NCBI GenBank assembly: GCA_911728455.2
Contig: OU452222.1
Span: 2,857,592 to 2,921,591 of the forward strand
Length of the DNA stretch: 64,000 bases
DNA from: Marthasterias glacialis
Lineage: Eukaryota > Echinodermata > Asteroidea > Forcipulatida > Asteriidae
Reading direction: 5' to 3'
Positions 49,582 to 63,440 of the stretch are shown in pieces. The stretch's first letter is position 1; the number at the start of each line of letters is the position of its first letter. Made by a program: the position numbers and the translations under genes. The notes beneath the pieces are model-generated. The model was not told the DNA's origin. It made no database searches and saw nothing but the letters and a program-made list of their open reading frames with translations.

Positions 49582-51558
49582 CCAGGGACCGCGGAGTGAG
49601 GACACCCCGAGGATGTCCAGTGCATACGGCCATGCTGTATGTACGCCAACAATAGCCAAGGCCGCTACGTGTGTGCTGGACCGCAGCCAGCAAAAAAAAA
49701 AAAAAAAAACGCCGAAAAAAGAAGTCGGCAGCGCCAAGGCCAATAACTCCACAAATAATGAGGCTAGAGGGAATTTTCTTGTACCTGCAGTTAGCTGCCA
49801 TAGTCCTGCATCCGAAAATCTGGTTTTCCCGGTCAGCCAGGGCCATCTTCCGCCTTAAAACGACCAGGGAGCGGGGCTGCTCCGAATGTGCTTCAAACGC
49901 ATGTCTAATGGCACTTTTGTACACAAAGCTGTAACAGAGTGAAAACAAGACTTAGCAACGGCTCTATCTCCCAAAGTATTGGCGGAAAACTGACAAATCT
50001 GACACTGTTGGAAAGCCCTGCTCATGGGCTTTCCGAAAATGCCGGTCTTATGGCTGCAGCATAAATAGGGAGGATGCCAGGGACCGCGGAGTGAGGACAC
50101 CCCGAGGATGTCCAGTGCATACGGCCATGCTGTATGTACGTCAACAATAGCCAAGGCCGCTACGTGTGTGCTGGACCGCAGCCAGCAAAAAAAAAAAAAA
50201 AAACGCCGAAAAAAGAAGTCGGCAGCGCCAAGGCCAATAACTCCACAAATAATGGGGCTAGAGGGAATTTTCTTGTACCTGCAGTTAGCTGCCATAGTCC
50301 TGCATCCGAAAATCTGGTTTTCCCGGTCAGCCAGGGCCATCTTCCTCTTTGAAACGACCAGGGAGCGGGGCTGCTCCGAATGTGCTTCAAACGCATGTCT
50401 AATGGCACTTTTGTACACAAAGCTGTAACAGAGTGAAAACAAGACTTAGCAACGGCTCTATTTCCCAAAGTATTGGCGGAAAACTGACAAATCTGACACT
50501 GTTGGAAAGCCCTGCTCATGGGCTTTCCAAAAATGCCGGTCTTATGGCTGCAGGATAAATAGGGAGGATGCCAGGGACCGCGGAGTGAGGACACCCCGAG
50601 GATGTCCAGTGCATACGGCCATGCTGTATGTACGCCAACAATAGCCAAGGCCGCTACGTGTGTGCTGGACCGCAGCCAGCAAAAAAAAAAAAAAAAACGC
50701 CGAAAAAAGAAGTCGGCAGCGCCAAGGCCAATAACTCCACAAATAATGAGGCTAGAGGGAATTTTCTTGTACCTGCAGTTAGCTGCCATAGTCCTGCATC
50801 CGAAAATCTGGTTTTCCCGGTCAGCCAGGGCCATCTTCCGCCTTAAAACGACCAGGGAGCGGGGCTGCTCCGAATGTGCTTCAAACGCATGTCTAATGGC
50901 ACTTTTGTACACAAAGCTGTAACAGAGTGAAAACAAGACTTAGCAACGGCTCTATCTCCCAAAGTATTGGCGGAAAACTGACAAATCTGACACTGTTGGA
51001 AAGCCCTGCTCATGGGCTTTCCGAAAATGCCGGTCTTATGGCTGCAGCATAAATAGGGAGGATGCCAGGGACCGCGGAGTGAGGACACCCCGAGGATGTC
51101 CAGTGCATACGGCCATGCTGTATGTACGTCAACAATAGCCAAGGCCGCTACGTGTGTGCTGGACCGCAGCCAGCAAAAAAAAAAAAAAAAACGCCGAAAA
51201 AAGAAGTCGGCAGCGCCAAGGCCAATAACTCCACAAATAATGGGGCTAGAGGGAATTTTCTTGTACCTGCAGTTAGCTGCCATAGTCCTGCATCCGAAAA
51301 TCTGGTTTTCCCGGTCAGCCAGGGCCATCTTCCGCCTTAAAACGACCAGGGAGCGGGGCTGCTCCGAATGTGCTTCAAACGCATGTCTAATGGCACTTTT
51401 GTACACAAAGCTGTAACAGAGTGAAAACAAGACTTAGCAACGGCTCTATTTCCCAAAGTATTGGCGGAAAACTGACAAATCTGACACTGTTGGAAAGCCC
51501 TGCTCATGGGCTTTCCAAAAATGCCGGTCTTATGGCTGCAGGATAAATAGGGAGGATG
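49582..51558 (+). repeat. Array block, units 101-104: dimer
   Basis: Units start at 49582, 50077, 50571 and 51065. Units 101 and 103 share tacgccaac and aatgaggc. Units 102 and 104 both end with ctttccaaaaa. The period is 988-989 bp. Unit 102 has cttcctcttt where unit 104 has the common form, so one of them was altered after the duplication. The tacgccaac mark recurs in units 114 and 120. Confidence 0.85.
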
Positions 51559-54500
51559 CCAGGGACCGCGGAGTGAGGACACCCCGAGGATGTCCAGTGC
51601 ATACGGCCATGCTGTATGTACGTCAACAATAGCCAAGGCCGCTACGTGTGTGCTGGACCGCAGCCAGCAAAAAGCAAAAAAACAAAAAAAACGCCGAAAA
51701 AAGAAGTCGGCAGCGCCAAGGCCAATAACTCCACAAATAATGGGGCTAGAGGGAATTTTCTTGTACCTGCAGTTAGCTGCCATAGTCCTGCATCCGAAAA
51801 TCTGGTTTTCCCGGTCAGCCAAGGCCATCTTCCGCCTTAAAACGACCAGGGAGCGGGGCTGCTCCGAATGTGCTTCAAACGCATGTCTAATGGCACTTTT
51901 GTACACAAAGCTGTAACAGAGTGAAAACAAGACTTAGCAACGGCTCTATCTCCCAAAGTATTGGCGGAAAACTGACAAATCTGACACTGTTGGAAAGCCC
52001 TGCTCATGGGCTTTCCGAAAATGCCGGTCTTATGGCTGCAGCATAAATAGGGAGGATGCCAGGGACCTCGGAGTGAGGACACCCCGAAGATGTCCAGTGC
52101 ATACGGCCATGCTGTATGTACGTCAACAATAGCCAAGGCCGCTACGTGTGTGCTGGACCGCAGCCAGCATAAAAAAAAAAAAAACGCCGAAAAAAGAAGT
52201 CGGCAGCGCCAAGGCCAATAACTCCACAAATAATGGGGCTAGAGGGAATTTTCTTGTACCTGCAGTTAGCTGCTATAGTCCTGCATCCGAAAATCTGGTT
52301 TTCCCGGTCAGCCAGGGCCATCTTCCGCCTTGAAACGACCAGGGAGCGGGGCTGCTCCGAATGTGCTTCAAACGCATGTCTAATGGCACTTTTGTACACA
52401 AAGCTGTAACAGAGTGAAAACAAGACTTAGCAACGGCTCTATTTCCCAAAGTATTGGCGGAAAACTGACAAATCTGACACTGTTGGAAAGCCCTGCTCAT
52501 GGGCTTTCCGAAAATGCCGGTCTTATGGCTGCAGGATAAATAGGGAGGATGCCAGGGACCGCGGAGTGAGGACACCCCGAGGATGTCCAGTGCATACGGC
52601 CATGCTGTATGTACGTCAACAATAGCCAAGGCCGCTACGTGTGTGCTGGACCGCAGCCAGCATAAAAAAAAAAAAAACGCCGAAAAAAGAAGTCGGCAGC
52701 GCCAAGGCCAATTACTCCACAAATAATGGGGCTAGAGGAAATTTTCTTGTACCTGCAGTTAGCTGCTATAGTCCTGCATCCGAAAATCTGGTTTTCCCGG
52801 TCAGCCAGGGCCATCTTCCGCCTTGAAACGACCAGGGAGCGGGGCTGCTCCGAATGTGCTTCAAACGCATGTCTAATGGCACTTTTGTACACAAAGCTGT
52901 AACAGAGTGAAAACAAGACTTAGCAACGGCTCTATTTCCCAAAGTATTGGCGGAAAACTGACAAATCTGACACTGTTGGAAAGCCCTGCTCATGGGCTTT
53001 CCGAAAATGCCGGTCTTATGGCTGCAGCATAAATAGGGAGGATGCCAGGGACCGCGGAGTGAGGACACCCCGAGCATGTCCAGTGGATACGGCCATGCTG
53101 TATGTACGTCAACAATAGCCAAGGCCGCTACGTGTGTGCTGGACCGCAGCCAGCAAAAAAAAAAAAAAAAACGCCGAAAAAAGAAGTCGGCAGCGCCAAG
53201 GCCAATAACTCCATAAATAATGGGGCTAGAGGGAATTTTCTTGTACCTGCAGTTAGCTGCCATAGTCCTGCATCCGAAAATCTGGTTTTCCCGGTCAGCC
53301 AGGGCCATCTTCCTCTTTGAAACGACCAGGGAGCGGGGCTGCTCCGAATGTGCTTCAAACGCATGTCTAATGGCACTTTTGTACACAAAGCTGTAACAGA
53401 GTGAAAACAAGACTTAGCAACGGCTCTATTTCCCAAAGTATTGGCGGAAAACTGACAAATCTGACACTGTTGGAAAGCCCTGCTCATGGGCTTTCCGAAA
53501 ATGCCGGTCTTATGGCTGCAGGATAAATAGGGAGGATGCCAGGGACCGCGGAGTGAGGACACCCCGAGGATGTCCAGTGCATACGGCCATGCTGTATGTA
53601 CGTCAACAATAGCCAAGGCCGCTACGTGTGTGCTGGACCGCAGCCAGCAAAAAAAAAAAAAAAACGCCGAAAAAAGAAGTCGGCAGCGCCAAGGCCAATA
53701 ACTCCACAAATAATGAGGCTAGAGGGAATTTTCTTGTACCTGCAGTTAGCTGCCATAGTCCTGCATCCGAAAATCTGGTTTTCCCGGTCAGCCAGGGCCA
53801 TCTTCCGCCTTAAAACGACCAGGGAGCGGGGCTGCTCCGAATGTGCTTCAAACGCATGTCTAATGGCACTTTTGTACACAAAGCTGTAACAGAGTGAAAA
53901 CAAGACTTAGCAACGGCTCTATCTCCCAAAGTATTGGCGGAAAACTGACAAATCTGACACTGTTGGAAAGCCCTGCTCATGGGCTTTCCGAAAATGCCGG
54001 TCTTATGGCTGCAGCATAAATAGGGAGGATGCCAGGGACCGCGGAGTGAGGACACCCCGAGGATGTCCAGTGCATACGGCCATGCTGTATGTACGTCAAC
54101 AATAGCCAAGGCCGCTACGTGTGTGCTGGACCGCAGCCAGCAAAAAAAAAAAAAAAAAACGCCGAAAAAAGAAGTCGGCAGCGCCAAGGCCAATAACTCC
54201 ACAAATAATGGGGCTAGAGGGAATTTTCTTGTACCTGCAGTTAGCTGCCATAGTCCTGCATCCGAAAATCTGGTTTTCCCGGTCAGCCAGGGCCATCTTC
54301 CGCCTTAAAACGACCAGGGAGCGGGGCTGCTCCGAATGTGCTTCAAACGCATGTCTTATGGCACTTTTGTACACAAAGCTGTAACAGAGTGAAAACAAGA
54401 CTTAGCAACGGCTCTATCTCCCAAAGTATTGGCGGAAAACTGACAAATCTGACACTGTTAGAAAGCCCTGCTCATGGGCTTTCCGAAAATGCCGGTCTTA

Positions 54501-56512
54501 TGGCTGCAGGATAAATAGGGAGGATGCCAGGGACCGCGGAGTGAGGACACCCCGAGCATGTCCAGTGCATACGGCCATGCTGTATGTACGTCAACAATAG
54601 CCAAGGCCGCTACGTGTGTGCTGGACTGCAGCCAGCAAAAAAAAAAAAAAAAACGCCGAAAAAAGAAGTCGGCAGCGCCAAGGCCAATAACTCCACAAAT
54701 AATGAGGCTAGAGGGAATTTTCTTGTACCTGCAGTTAGCTGCCATAGTCCTGCATTCGAAAATCTGGTTTTCCCGGTCAGCCAGGGCCATCTTCCGCCTT
54801 GAAACGACCAGGGAGCAGGGCTGCTCCGAATGTGCTTCAAACGCATGTCTAATGGCACTTTTGTACACAAAGCTGTAACAGAGTGAAAACAAGACTTAGC
54901 AACGGCTCTATTTCCCAAAGTATTGGCGGAAAACTGACAAATCTGACACTGTTGGAAAGCCCTGCTCATGGGCTTTCCGAAAATGCCGGTCGTAGGGCTG
55001 CAGCATAAATAGGGAGGATGCCAGGGACCGCGGAGTGAGGACACCCCGAGGATGTCCAGTGCATACAGCCATGCTGTGTGTACGTCAACAATAGCTAAGG
55101 CCGCTACGTGTGTGCTGGACCGCAGCCAGCAAAAAGCAAAAAAACAAAAAAAACGCCGAAAAAGGAAGTCGGCAGCGCCAAGGCCAATAACTCCACAAAT
55201 AATGGGGCTAGAGGGAATTTTCTTGTACCTGCAGTTAGCTGCCATAGTCCTGCATCCGAAAATCTGGTTTTCCCGGTCAGCCAGGGCCATCTTCCGCCTT
55301 AAAACGACCAGGGAGCGGGGCTGCTCCGAATGTGCTTCAAACGCATGTCTAATGGCACTTTTGTACACAAAGCTGTAACAGAGTGAAAACAAGACTTAGC
55401 AACGGCTCTATCTCCCAAAGTATTGGCGGAAAACTGACAAATCTGACACTGTTGGAAAGCCCTGCTCATGGGCTTTCCGAAAATGCCGGTCGTAGGGCTG
55501 CAGGATAAATAGGGAGGATGCCAGGGACCGCGGAGTGAGGACACCCCGAGGATGTCCAGTGCATACAGCCATGCTGTGTGTACGTCAACAATAGCTAAGG
55601 CCGCTACGTGTGTGCTGGACCGCAGCCAGCAAAAAGCAAAAAAACAAAAAAACGCCGAAAAAAGAAGTCGGCAGCGCCAAGGCCAATAACTCCACAAATA
55701 ATGGGGCTAGAGGGAATTTTCTTGTACCTGCAGTTAGCTGCCATAGTCCTGCATCCGAAAATCTGGTTTTCCCGGTCAGCCAGGGCCATCTTCCTCTTTG
55801 AAACGACCAGGGAGCGGGGCTGCTCCGAATGTGCTTCAAACGCATGTCTAATGGCACTTTTGTACACAAAGCTGTAACAGAGTGAAAACAAGACTTAGCA
55901 ACGGCTCTATCTCCCAAAGTATTGGCGGAAAACTGACAAATCTGACACTGTTGGAAAGCCCTGCTCATGGGCTTTCCGAAAATGCCGGTCTTATGGCTGC
56001 AGGATAAATAGGGAGGATGCCAGGGACCGCGGAGTGAGGACACCCCGAGGATGTCCAGTGCATACGGCCATGCTGTATGTACGCCAACAATAGCCAAGGC
56101 CGCTACGTGTGTGCTGGACCGCAGCCAGCAAAAAAAAAAAAAAAACGCCGAAAAAAGAAGTCGGCAGCGCCAAGGCCAATAACTCCACAAATAATGAGGC
56201 TAGAGGGAATTTTCTTGTACCTGCAGTTAGCTGCCATAGTCCTGCATCCGAAAATCTGGTTTTCCCGGTCAGCCAGGGCCATCTTCCGCCTTAAAACGAC
56301 CAGGGAGCGGGGCTGCTCCGAATGTGCTTCAAACGCATGTCTAATGGCACTTTTGTACACAAAGCTGTAACAGAGTGAAAACAAGACTTAGCAACGGCTC
56401 TATCTCCCAAAGTATTGGCGGAAAACTGACAAATCTGACACTGTTGGAAAGCCCTGCTCATGGGCTTTCCGAAAATGCCGGTCTTATGGCTGCAGCATAA
56501 ATAGGGAGGATG
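51559..56512 (+). repeat. Array block, units 105-114: second copy of the shifted segment
   Basis: Units start at 51559, 52059, 52552, 53045, 53539, 54032, 54527, 55021, 55521 and 56020. Units 105-112 repeat the marks of units 90-97. Units 113-114 repeat those of units 100-101 at a shift of 6,438 bp, so this copy is shorter by two units. Differences from the first copy include ccgaagatg in unit 106, actccataaat in unit 108, loss of ggactgcag in unit 110 and gcattcg in unit 111. Unit 105 has tcagccaaggcc, an allele otherwise confined to the left 11 kb. Confidence 0.9.
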
Positions 56513-59500
56513 CCAGGGACCGCGGAGTGAGGACACCCCGAGGATGTCCAGTGCATACGGCCATGCTGTATGTACGTCAACAATAGCCAAGGCCGCTACG
56601 TGTGTGCTGGACCGCAGCCAGCAAAAAAAAAAAAAAAAAACGCCGAAAAAAGAAGTCGGCAGCGCCAAGGCCAATAACTCCACAAATAATGAGGCTAGAG
56701 GGAATTTTCTTGTACCTGCAGTTAGCTGCCATAGTCCTGCATCCGAAAATCTGGTTTTCCCGGTCAGCCAGGGCCATCTTCCGCCTTGAAACGACCAGGG
56801 AGCAGGGCTGCTCCGAATGTGCTTCAAACGCATGTCTAATGGCACTTTTGTACACAAAGCTGTAACAGAGTGAAAACAAGACTTAGCAACGGCTCTATTT
56901 CCCAAAGTATTGGCGGAAAACTGACAAATCTGACACTGTTGGAAAGCCCTGCTCATGGGCTTTCCGAAAATGCCGGTCGTAGGGCTGCAGCATAAATAGG
57001 GAGGATGCCAGGGACCTCGGAGTGAGGACACCCCGAGGATGTCCAGTGCATACGGCCATGCTGTATGTACGTCAACAATAGCCAAGGCCGCTACGTGTGT
57101 GCTGGACCGCAGCCAGCATAAAAAAAAAAAAAAACGCCGAAAAAAGAAGTCGGCAGCGCCAGGCCAATAACTCCACAAATAATGGGGCTAGAGGGAATTT
57201 TCTTGTACCTGCAGTTAGCTGCTATAGTCCTGCATCCGAAAATCTGGTTTTCCCGGTCAGCCAGGGCCATCTTCCGCCTTAAAACGACCAGGGAGCGGGG
57301 CTGCTCCGAATGTGCTTCAAACGCATGTCTAATGGCACTTTTGTACACAAAGCTGTAACAGAGTGAAAACAAGACTTAGCAACGGCTCTATTTCCCAAAG
57401 TATTGGCGGAAAACTGACAAATCTGACACTGTTGGAAAGCCCTGCTCATGGGTTTTCCGAAAATGCCGGTCTTATGGCTGCAGGATAAATAGGGAGGATG
57501 CCAGGGACAGCGGAGTGAGGACACCCCGAGGATGTCCAGTGCATACGGCCATGCTGTATGTACGTCAACAATAGCCAAGGCCGCTACGTGTGTGCTGGAC
57601 CGCAGCCAGCAAAAAAAAAAAAAACGCCGAAAAAAGAAGTCGGCAGCGCCAAGGCCAATAACTCCACAAATAATGGGGCTAGAGGGAATTTTCTTGTACC
57701 TGCAGTTAGCTGCCATAGTCCTGCATCCGAAAATCTGGTTTTCCCGGTCAGCCAGGGCCATCTTCCGCCTTAAAACGACCAGGGAGCGGGGCTGCTCCGA
57801 ATGTGCTTCAAACGCATGTCTAATGGCACTTTTGTACACAAAGCTGTAACAGAGTGAAAACAAGACTTAGCAACGGCTCTATCTCCCAAAGTATTGACGG
57901 AAAACTGACAAATCTGACACTGTTGGAAAGCCCTGCTCATGGGCTTTCCGAAAATGCCGGTCGTAGGGCTGCAGCATAAATAGGGAGGATGCCAGGGACC
58001 GCGGAGTGAGGACACCCCGAGGATGTCCAGTGCATACAGCCATGCTGTGTGTACGTCAACAATAGCTAAGGCCGCTACGTGTGTGCTGGACCGCAGCCAG
58101 CAAAAAGCAAAAAAACAAAAAAAACGCCGAAAAAGGAAGTCGGCAGCGCCAAGGCCAATAACTCCACAAATAATGGGGCTAGAGGGAATTTTCTTGTACC
58201 TGCAGTTAGCTGCCATAGTCCTGCATCCGAAAATCTGGTTTTCCCGGTCAGCCAGGGCCATCTTCCTCTTTGAAACGACCAGGGAGCGGGGCTGCTCCGA
58301 ATGTGCTTCAAACGCATGTCTAATGGCACTTTTGTACACAAAGCTGTAACAGAGTGAAAACAAGACTTAGCAACGGCTCTATCTCCCAAAGTATTGGCGG
58401 AAAACTGACAAATCTAACACTGTTGGAAAGCCCTGCTCATGGGCTTTCCGAAAATGCCGGTCGTAGGGCTGCAGGATAAATAGGGAGGATGCCAGGGACC
58501 GCGGAGTGAGGACACCCCGAGGATGTCCAGTGCATACAGCCATGCTGTGTGTACGTCAACAATAGCTAAGGCCGCTACGTGTGTGCTGGACCGCAGCCAG
58601 CAAAAAGCAAAAAAACAAAAAAACGCCGAAAAAAGAAGTCGGCAGCGCCAAGGCCAATAACTCCACAAATAATGGGGCTAGAGGGAATTTTCTTGTACCT
58701 GCAGTTAGCTGCCATAGTCCTGCATCCGAAAATCTGGTTTTCCCGGTCAGCCAGGGCCATCTTCCTCTTTGAAACGACCAGGGAGCGGGGCTGCTCCGAA
58801 TGTGCTTCAAACGCATGTCTAATGGCACTTTTGTACACAAAGCTGTAACAGAGTGAAAACAAGACTTAGCAACGGCTCTATTTCCCAAAGTATTGGCGGA
58901 AAACTGACAAATCTGACACTGTTGGAAAGCCCTGCTCATGGGCTTTCCGAAAATGCCGGTCTTATGGCTGCAGGATAAATAGGGAGGATGCCAGGGACCG
59001 CGGAGTGAGGACACCCCGAGGATGTCCAGTGCATACGGCCATGCTGTATGTACGCCAACAATAGCCAAGGCCGCTACGTGTGTGCTGGACCGCAGCCAGA
59101 AAAAAAAAAAAAAAAAACGCCGAAAAAAGAAGTCGGCAGCGCCAAGGCCAATAACTCCACAAATAATGAGGCTAGAGGGAATTTTCTTGTACCTGCAGTT
59201 AGCTGCCATAGTCCTGCATCCGAAAATCTGGTTTTCCCGGTCAGCCAGGGCCATCTTCCGCCTTAAAACGACCAGGGAGCGGGGCTGCTCCGAATGTGCT
59301 TCAAACGCATGTCTAATGGCACTTTTGTACACAAAGCTGTAACAGAGTGAAAACAAGACTTAGCAACGGCTCTATCTCCCAAAGTATTGGCGGAAAACTG
59401 ACAAATCTGACACTGTTGGAAAGCCCTGCTCATGGGCTTTCCGAAAATGCCGGTCTTATGGCTGCAGCATAAATAGGGAGGATGCCAGGGACCGCGGAGT

Positions 59501-59978
59501 GAGGACACCCCGAGGATGTCCAGTGCATACGGCCATGCTGTATGTACGTCAACAATAGCCAAGGCCGCTACGTGTGTGCTGGACCGCAGCCAGCAAAAAA
59601 AACAAAAAAAACGCCGAAAAAAGAAGTCGGCAGCGCCAAGGCCAATAACTCCACAAATAATGGGGCTAGAGGGAATTTTCTTGTACCTGCAGTTAGCTGC
59701 CATAGTCCTGCATCCGAAAATCTGGTTTTCCCGGTCAGCCAGGGCCATCTTCCGCCTTAAAACGACCAGGGAGCGGGGCTGCTCCGAATGTGCTTCAAAC
59801 GCATGTCTAATGGCACTTTTGTACACAAAGCTGTAACAGAGTGAAAACAAGACTTAGCAACGGCTCTATTTCCCAAAGTATTGGCGGAAAACTGACAAAT
59901 CTGACACTGTTGGAAAGCCCTGCTCATGGGCTTTCCAAAAATGCCGGTCTTATGGCTGCAGGATAAATAGGGAGGATG
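56513..59978 (+). repeat. Array block, units 115-121: seven-unit repeat, first copy
   Basis: Units start at 56513, 57008, 57501, 57992, 58492, 58991 and 59485. Unit 115 has aatgaggc with gagcaggg. Unit 116 has gacctcgg, cagcataaa and a one-base loss in cgccaggcc. Unit 117 has gacagcgg and an A14 tract. Unit 118 has aaaaggaag in its tract region. These four recur in order in units 122-125 at a shift of 3,465-3,466 bp. Units 118 and 119 both carry cttcctcttt. Unit 120 has tacgccaac with ccagaaaa. Unit 121 has an A tract with one C and ends with ctttccaaaaa. Confidence 0.9.
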
Positions 59979-62900
59979 CCAGGGACCGCGGAGTGAGGAC
60001 ACCCCGAGGATGTCCAGTGCATACGGCCATGCTGTATGTACGTCAACAATAGCCAAGGCCGCTACGTGTGTGCTGGACCGCAGCCAGCAAAAAAAAAAAA
60101 AAAAACGCCGAAAAAAGAAGTCGGCAGCGCCAAGGCCAATAACTCCACAAATAATGAGGCTAGAGGGAATTTTCTTGTACCTGCAGTTAGCTGCCATAGT
60201 CCTGCATCCGAAAATCTGGTTTTCCCGGTCAGCCAGGGCCATCTTCCGCCTTGAAACGACCAGGGAGCAGGGCTGCTCCGAATGTGCTTCAAACGCATGT
60301 CTAATGGCACTTTTGTACACAAAGCTGTAACAGAGTGAAAACAAGACTTAGCAACGGCTCTATTTCCCAAAGTATTGGCGGAAAACTGACAAATCTGACA
60401 CTGTTGGAAAGCCCTGCTCATGGGCTTTCCGAAAATGCCGGTCGTAGGGCTGCAGCATAAATAGGGAGGATGCCAGGGACCTCGGAGTGAGGACACCCCG
60501 AGGATGTCCAGTGCATACGGCCATGCTGTATGTACGTCAACAATAGCCAAGGCCGCTACGTGTGTGCTGGACCGCAGCCAGCATAAAAAAAAAAAAAAAC
60601 GCCGAAAAAAGAAGTCGGCAGCGCCAGGCCAATAACTCCACAAATAATGGGGCTAGAGGGAATTTTCTTGTACCTGCAGTTAGCTGCTATAGTCCTGCAT
60701 CCGAAAATCTGGTTTTCCCGGTCAGCCAGGGCCATCTTCCGCCTTAAAACGACCAGGGAGCGGGGCTGCTCCGAATGTGCTTCAAACGCATGTCTAATGG
60801 CACTTTTGTACACAAAGCTGTAACAGAGTGAAAACAAGACTTAGCAACGGCTCTATTTCCCAAAGTATTGGCGGAAAACTGACAAATCTGACACTGTTGG
60901 AAAGCCCTGCTCATGGGCTTTCCGAAAATGCCGGTCTTATGGCTGCAGGATAAATAGGGAGGATGCCAGGGACAGCGGAGTGAGGACACCCCGAGGATGT
61001 CCAGTGCATACGGCCATGCTGTATGTACGTCAACAATAGCCAAGGCCGCTACGTGTGTGCTGGACCGCAGCCAGCAAAAAAAAAAAAAACGCCGAAAAAA
61101 GAAGTCGGCAGCGCCAAGGCCAATAACTCCACAAATAATGGGGCTAGAGGGAATTTTCTTGTACCTGCAGTTAGCTGCCATAGTCCTGCATCCGAAAATC
61201 TGGTTTTCCCGGTCAGCCAGGGCCATCTTCCGCCTTAAAACGACCAGGGAGCGGGGCTGCTCCGAATGTGCTTCAAACGCATGTCTAATGGCACTTTTGT
61301 ACACAAAGCTGTAACAGAGTGAAAACAAGACTTAGCAACGGCTCTATCTCCCAAAGTATTGACGGAAAACTGACAAATCTGACACTGTTGGAAAGCCCTG
61401 CTCATGGGCTTTCCGAAAATGCCGGTCGTAGGGCTGCAGCATAAATAGGGAGGATGCCAGGGACCGCGGAGTGAGGACACCCCGAGGATGTCCAGTGCAT
61501 ACAGCCATGCTGTGTGTACGTCAACAATAGCTAAGGCCGCTACGTGTGTGCTGGACCGCAGCCAGCAAAAAGCAAAAAAACAAAAAAAACGCCGAAAAAG
61601 GAAGTCGGCAGCGCCAAGGCCAATAACTCCACAAATAATGGGGCTAGAGGGAATTTTCTTGTACCTGCAGTTAGCTGCCATAGTCCTGCATCCGAAAATC
61701 TGGTTTTCCCGGTCAGCCAGGGCCATCTTCCGCCTTAAAACGACCAGGGAGCGGGGCTGCTCCGAATGTGCTTCAAACGCATGTCTAATGGCACTTTTGT
61801 ACACAAAGCTGTAACAGAGTGAAAACAAGACTTAGCAACGGCTCTATCTCCCAAAGTATTGGCGGAAAACTGACAAATCTGACACTGTTGGAAAGCCCTG
61901 CTCATGGGCTTTCCGAAAATGCCGGTCGTAGGGCTGCAGGATAAATAGGGAGGATGCCAGGGACCGCGGAGTGAGGACACCCCGAGGATGTCCAGTGCAT
62001 ACAGCCATGCTGTGTGTACGTCAACAATAGCTAAGGCCGCTACGTGTGTGCTGGACCGCAGCCAGCAAAAAAAAAAAAACGCCGAAAAAAGAAGTCGGCA
62101 GCGCCAAGGCCAATAACTCCACAAATAATGGGGCTAGAGGGAATTTTCTTGTACCTGCAGTTAGCTGCTATAGTCCTGCATCCGAAAATCTGGTTTTCCC
62201 GGTCAGCCAGGGCCATCTTCCGCCTTAAAACGACCAGGGAGCGGGGCTGCTCCGAATGTGCTTCAAACGCATGTCTAATGGCACTTTTGTACACAAAGCT
62301 GTAACAGAGTGAAAACAAGACTTAGCAACGGCTCTATCTCCCAAAGTATTGACGGAAAACTGACAAATCTGACACTGTTGGAAAGCCCTGCTCATGGGCT
62401 TTCCGAAAATGCTGGTCTTATGGCTGCAGGATAAATAGGGAGGATGCCAGGGACCGCGGAGTGAGGACACCCCGAAAATGTCCAGTGCATACGGCCATGC
62501 TGTATGTACGTCAACAATAGCCAAGGCCGCTACGTGTGTGCTGGACCGCAGCCAGCAAAAAAAAAAAAAAAAACGCCGAAAAAAGAAGTCGGAAGCGCCA
62601 AGGCCAATAACTCCACAAATAATGGGGCTAGAGGGAATTTTCTTGTACCTGCAGTTAGCTGCCATAGTCCTGCATCCGAAAATCTGGTTTTCCCGGTCAG
62701 CCAGGGCCATCTTCCGCCTTAAAACGACCAGGGAGCGGGGCTGCTCCGAATGTGCTTCAAACGCATGTCTAATGGCACTTTTGTACACAAAGCTGTAACA
62801 GAGTGAAAACAAGACTTAGCAACGGCTCTATCTCCCAAAGTATTGGCGGAAAACTGACAAATCTGACACTGTTGGAAAGCCCTGCTCATGGGCTTTCCGA

Positions 62901-63440
62901 AAATGCCGGTCGTAGGGCTGCAGGATAAATAGGGAGGATGCCAGGGACCGCGGAGTGAGGACACCCCGAGGATGTCCAGTGCATACAGCCATGCTGTGTG
63001 TACGTCAACAATAGCTAAGGCCGCTACGTGTGTGCTGGACCGCAGCCAGCAAAAAGCAAAAAAACAAAAAAAACGCCGAAAAAAGAAGTCGGCAGCGCCA
63101 AGGCCAATAACTCCACAAATAATGGGGCTAGAGGGAATTTTCTTGTACCTGCAGTTAGCTGCCATAGTCCTGCATCCGAAAATCTGGTTTTCCCGGTCAG
63201 CCAGGGCCATCTTCCGCCTTAAAACGACCAGGGAGCGGGGCTGCTCCGAATGTGCTTCAAACGCATGTCTAATGGCACTTTTGTACACAAAGCTGTAACA
63301 GAGTGAAAACAAGACTTAGCAACGGCTCTATCTCCCAAAGTATTGGCGGAAAACTGACAAATCTGACACTGTTGGAAAGCCCTGCTCATGGGCTTTCCGA
63401 AAATGCCGGTCGTAGGGCTGCAGGATAAATAGGGAGGATG
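59979..63440 (+). repeat. Array block, units 122-128: seven-unit repeat, second copy
   Basis: Units start at 59979, 60473, 60966, 61457, 61957, 62447 and 62941. Units 122-125 match units 115-118 up to the A-tract region of unit 125, after which unit 125 has the common cttccgcc where unit 118 has cttcctcttt. Unit 126 has the shortest pure A tract (13) and tgctatag, and is only 490 bp long. Unit 127 has ccgaaaatg and a private gtcggaagcg. Unit 128 has the agcaaaaagc tract. Confidence 0.9.
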
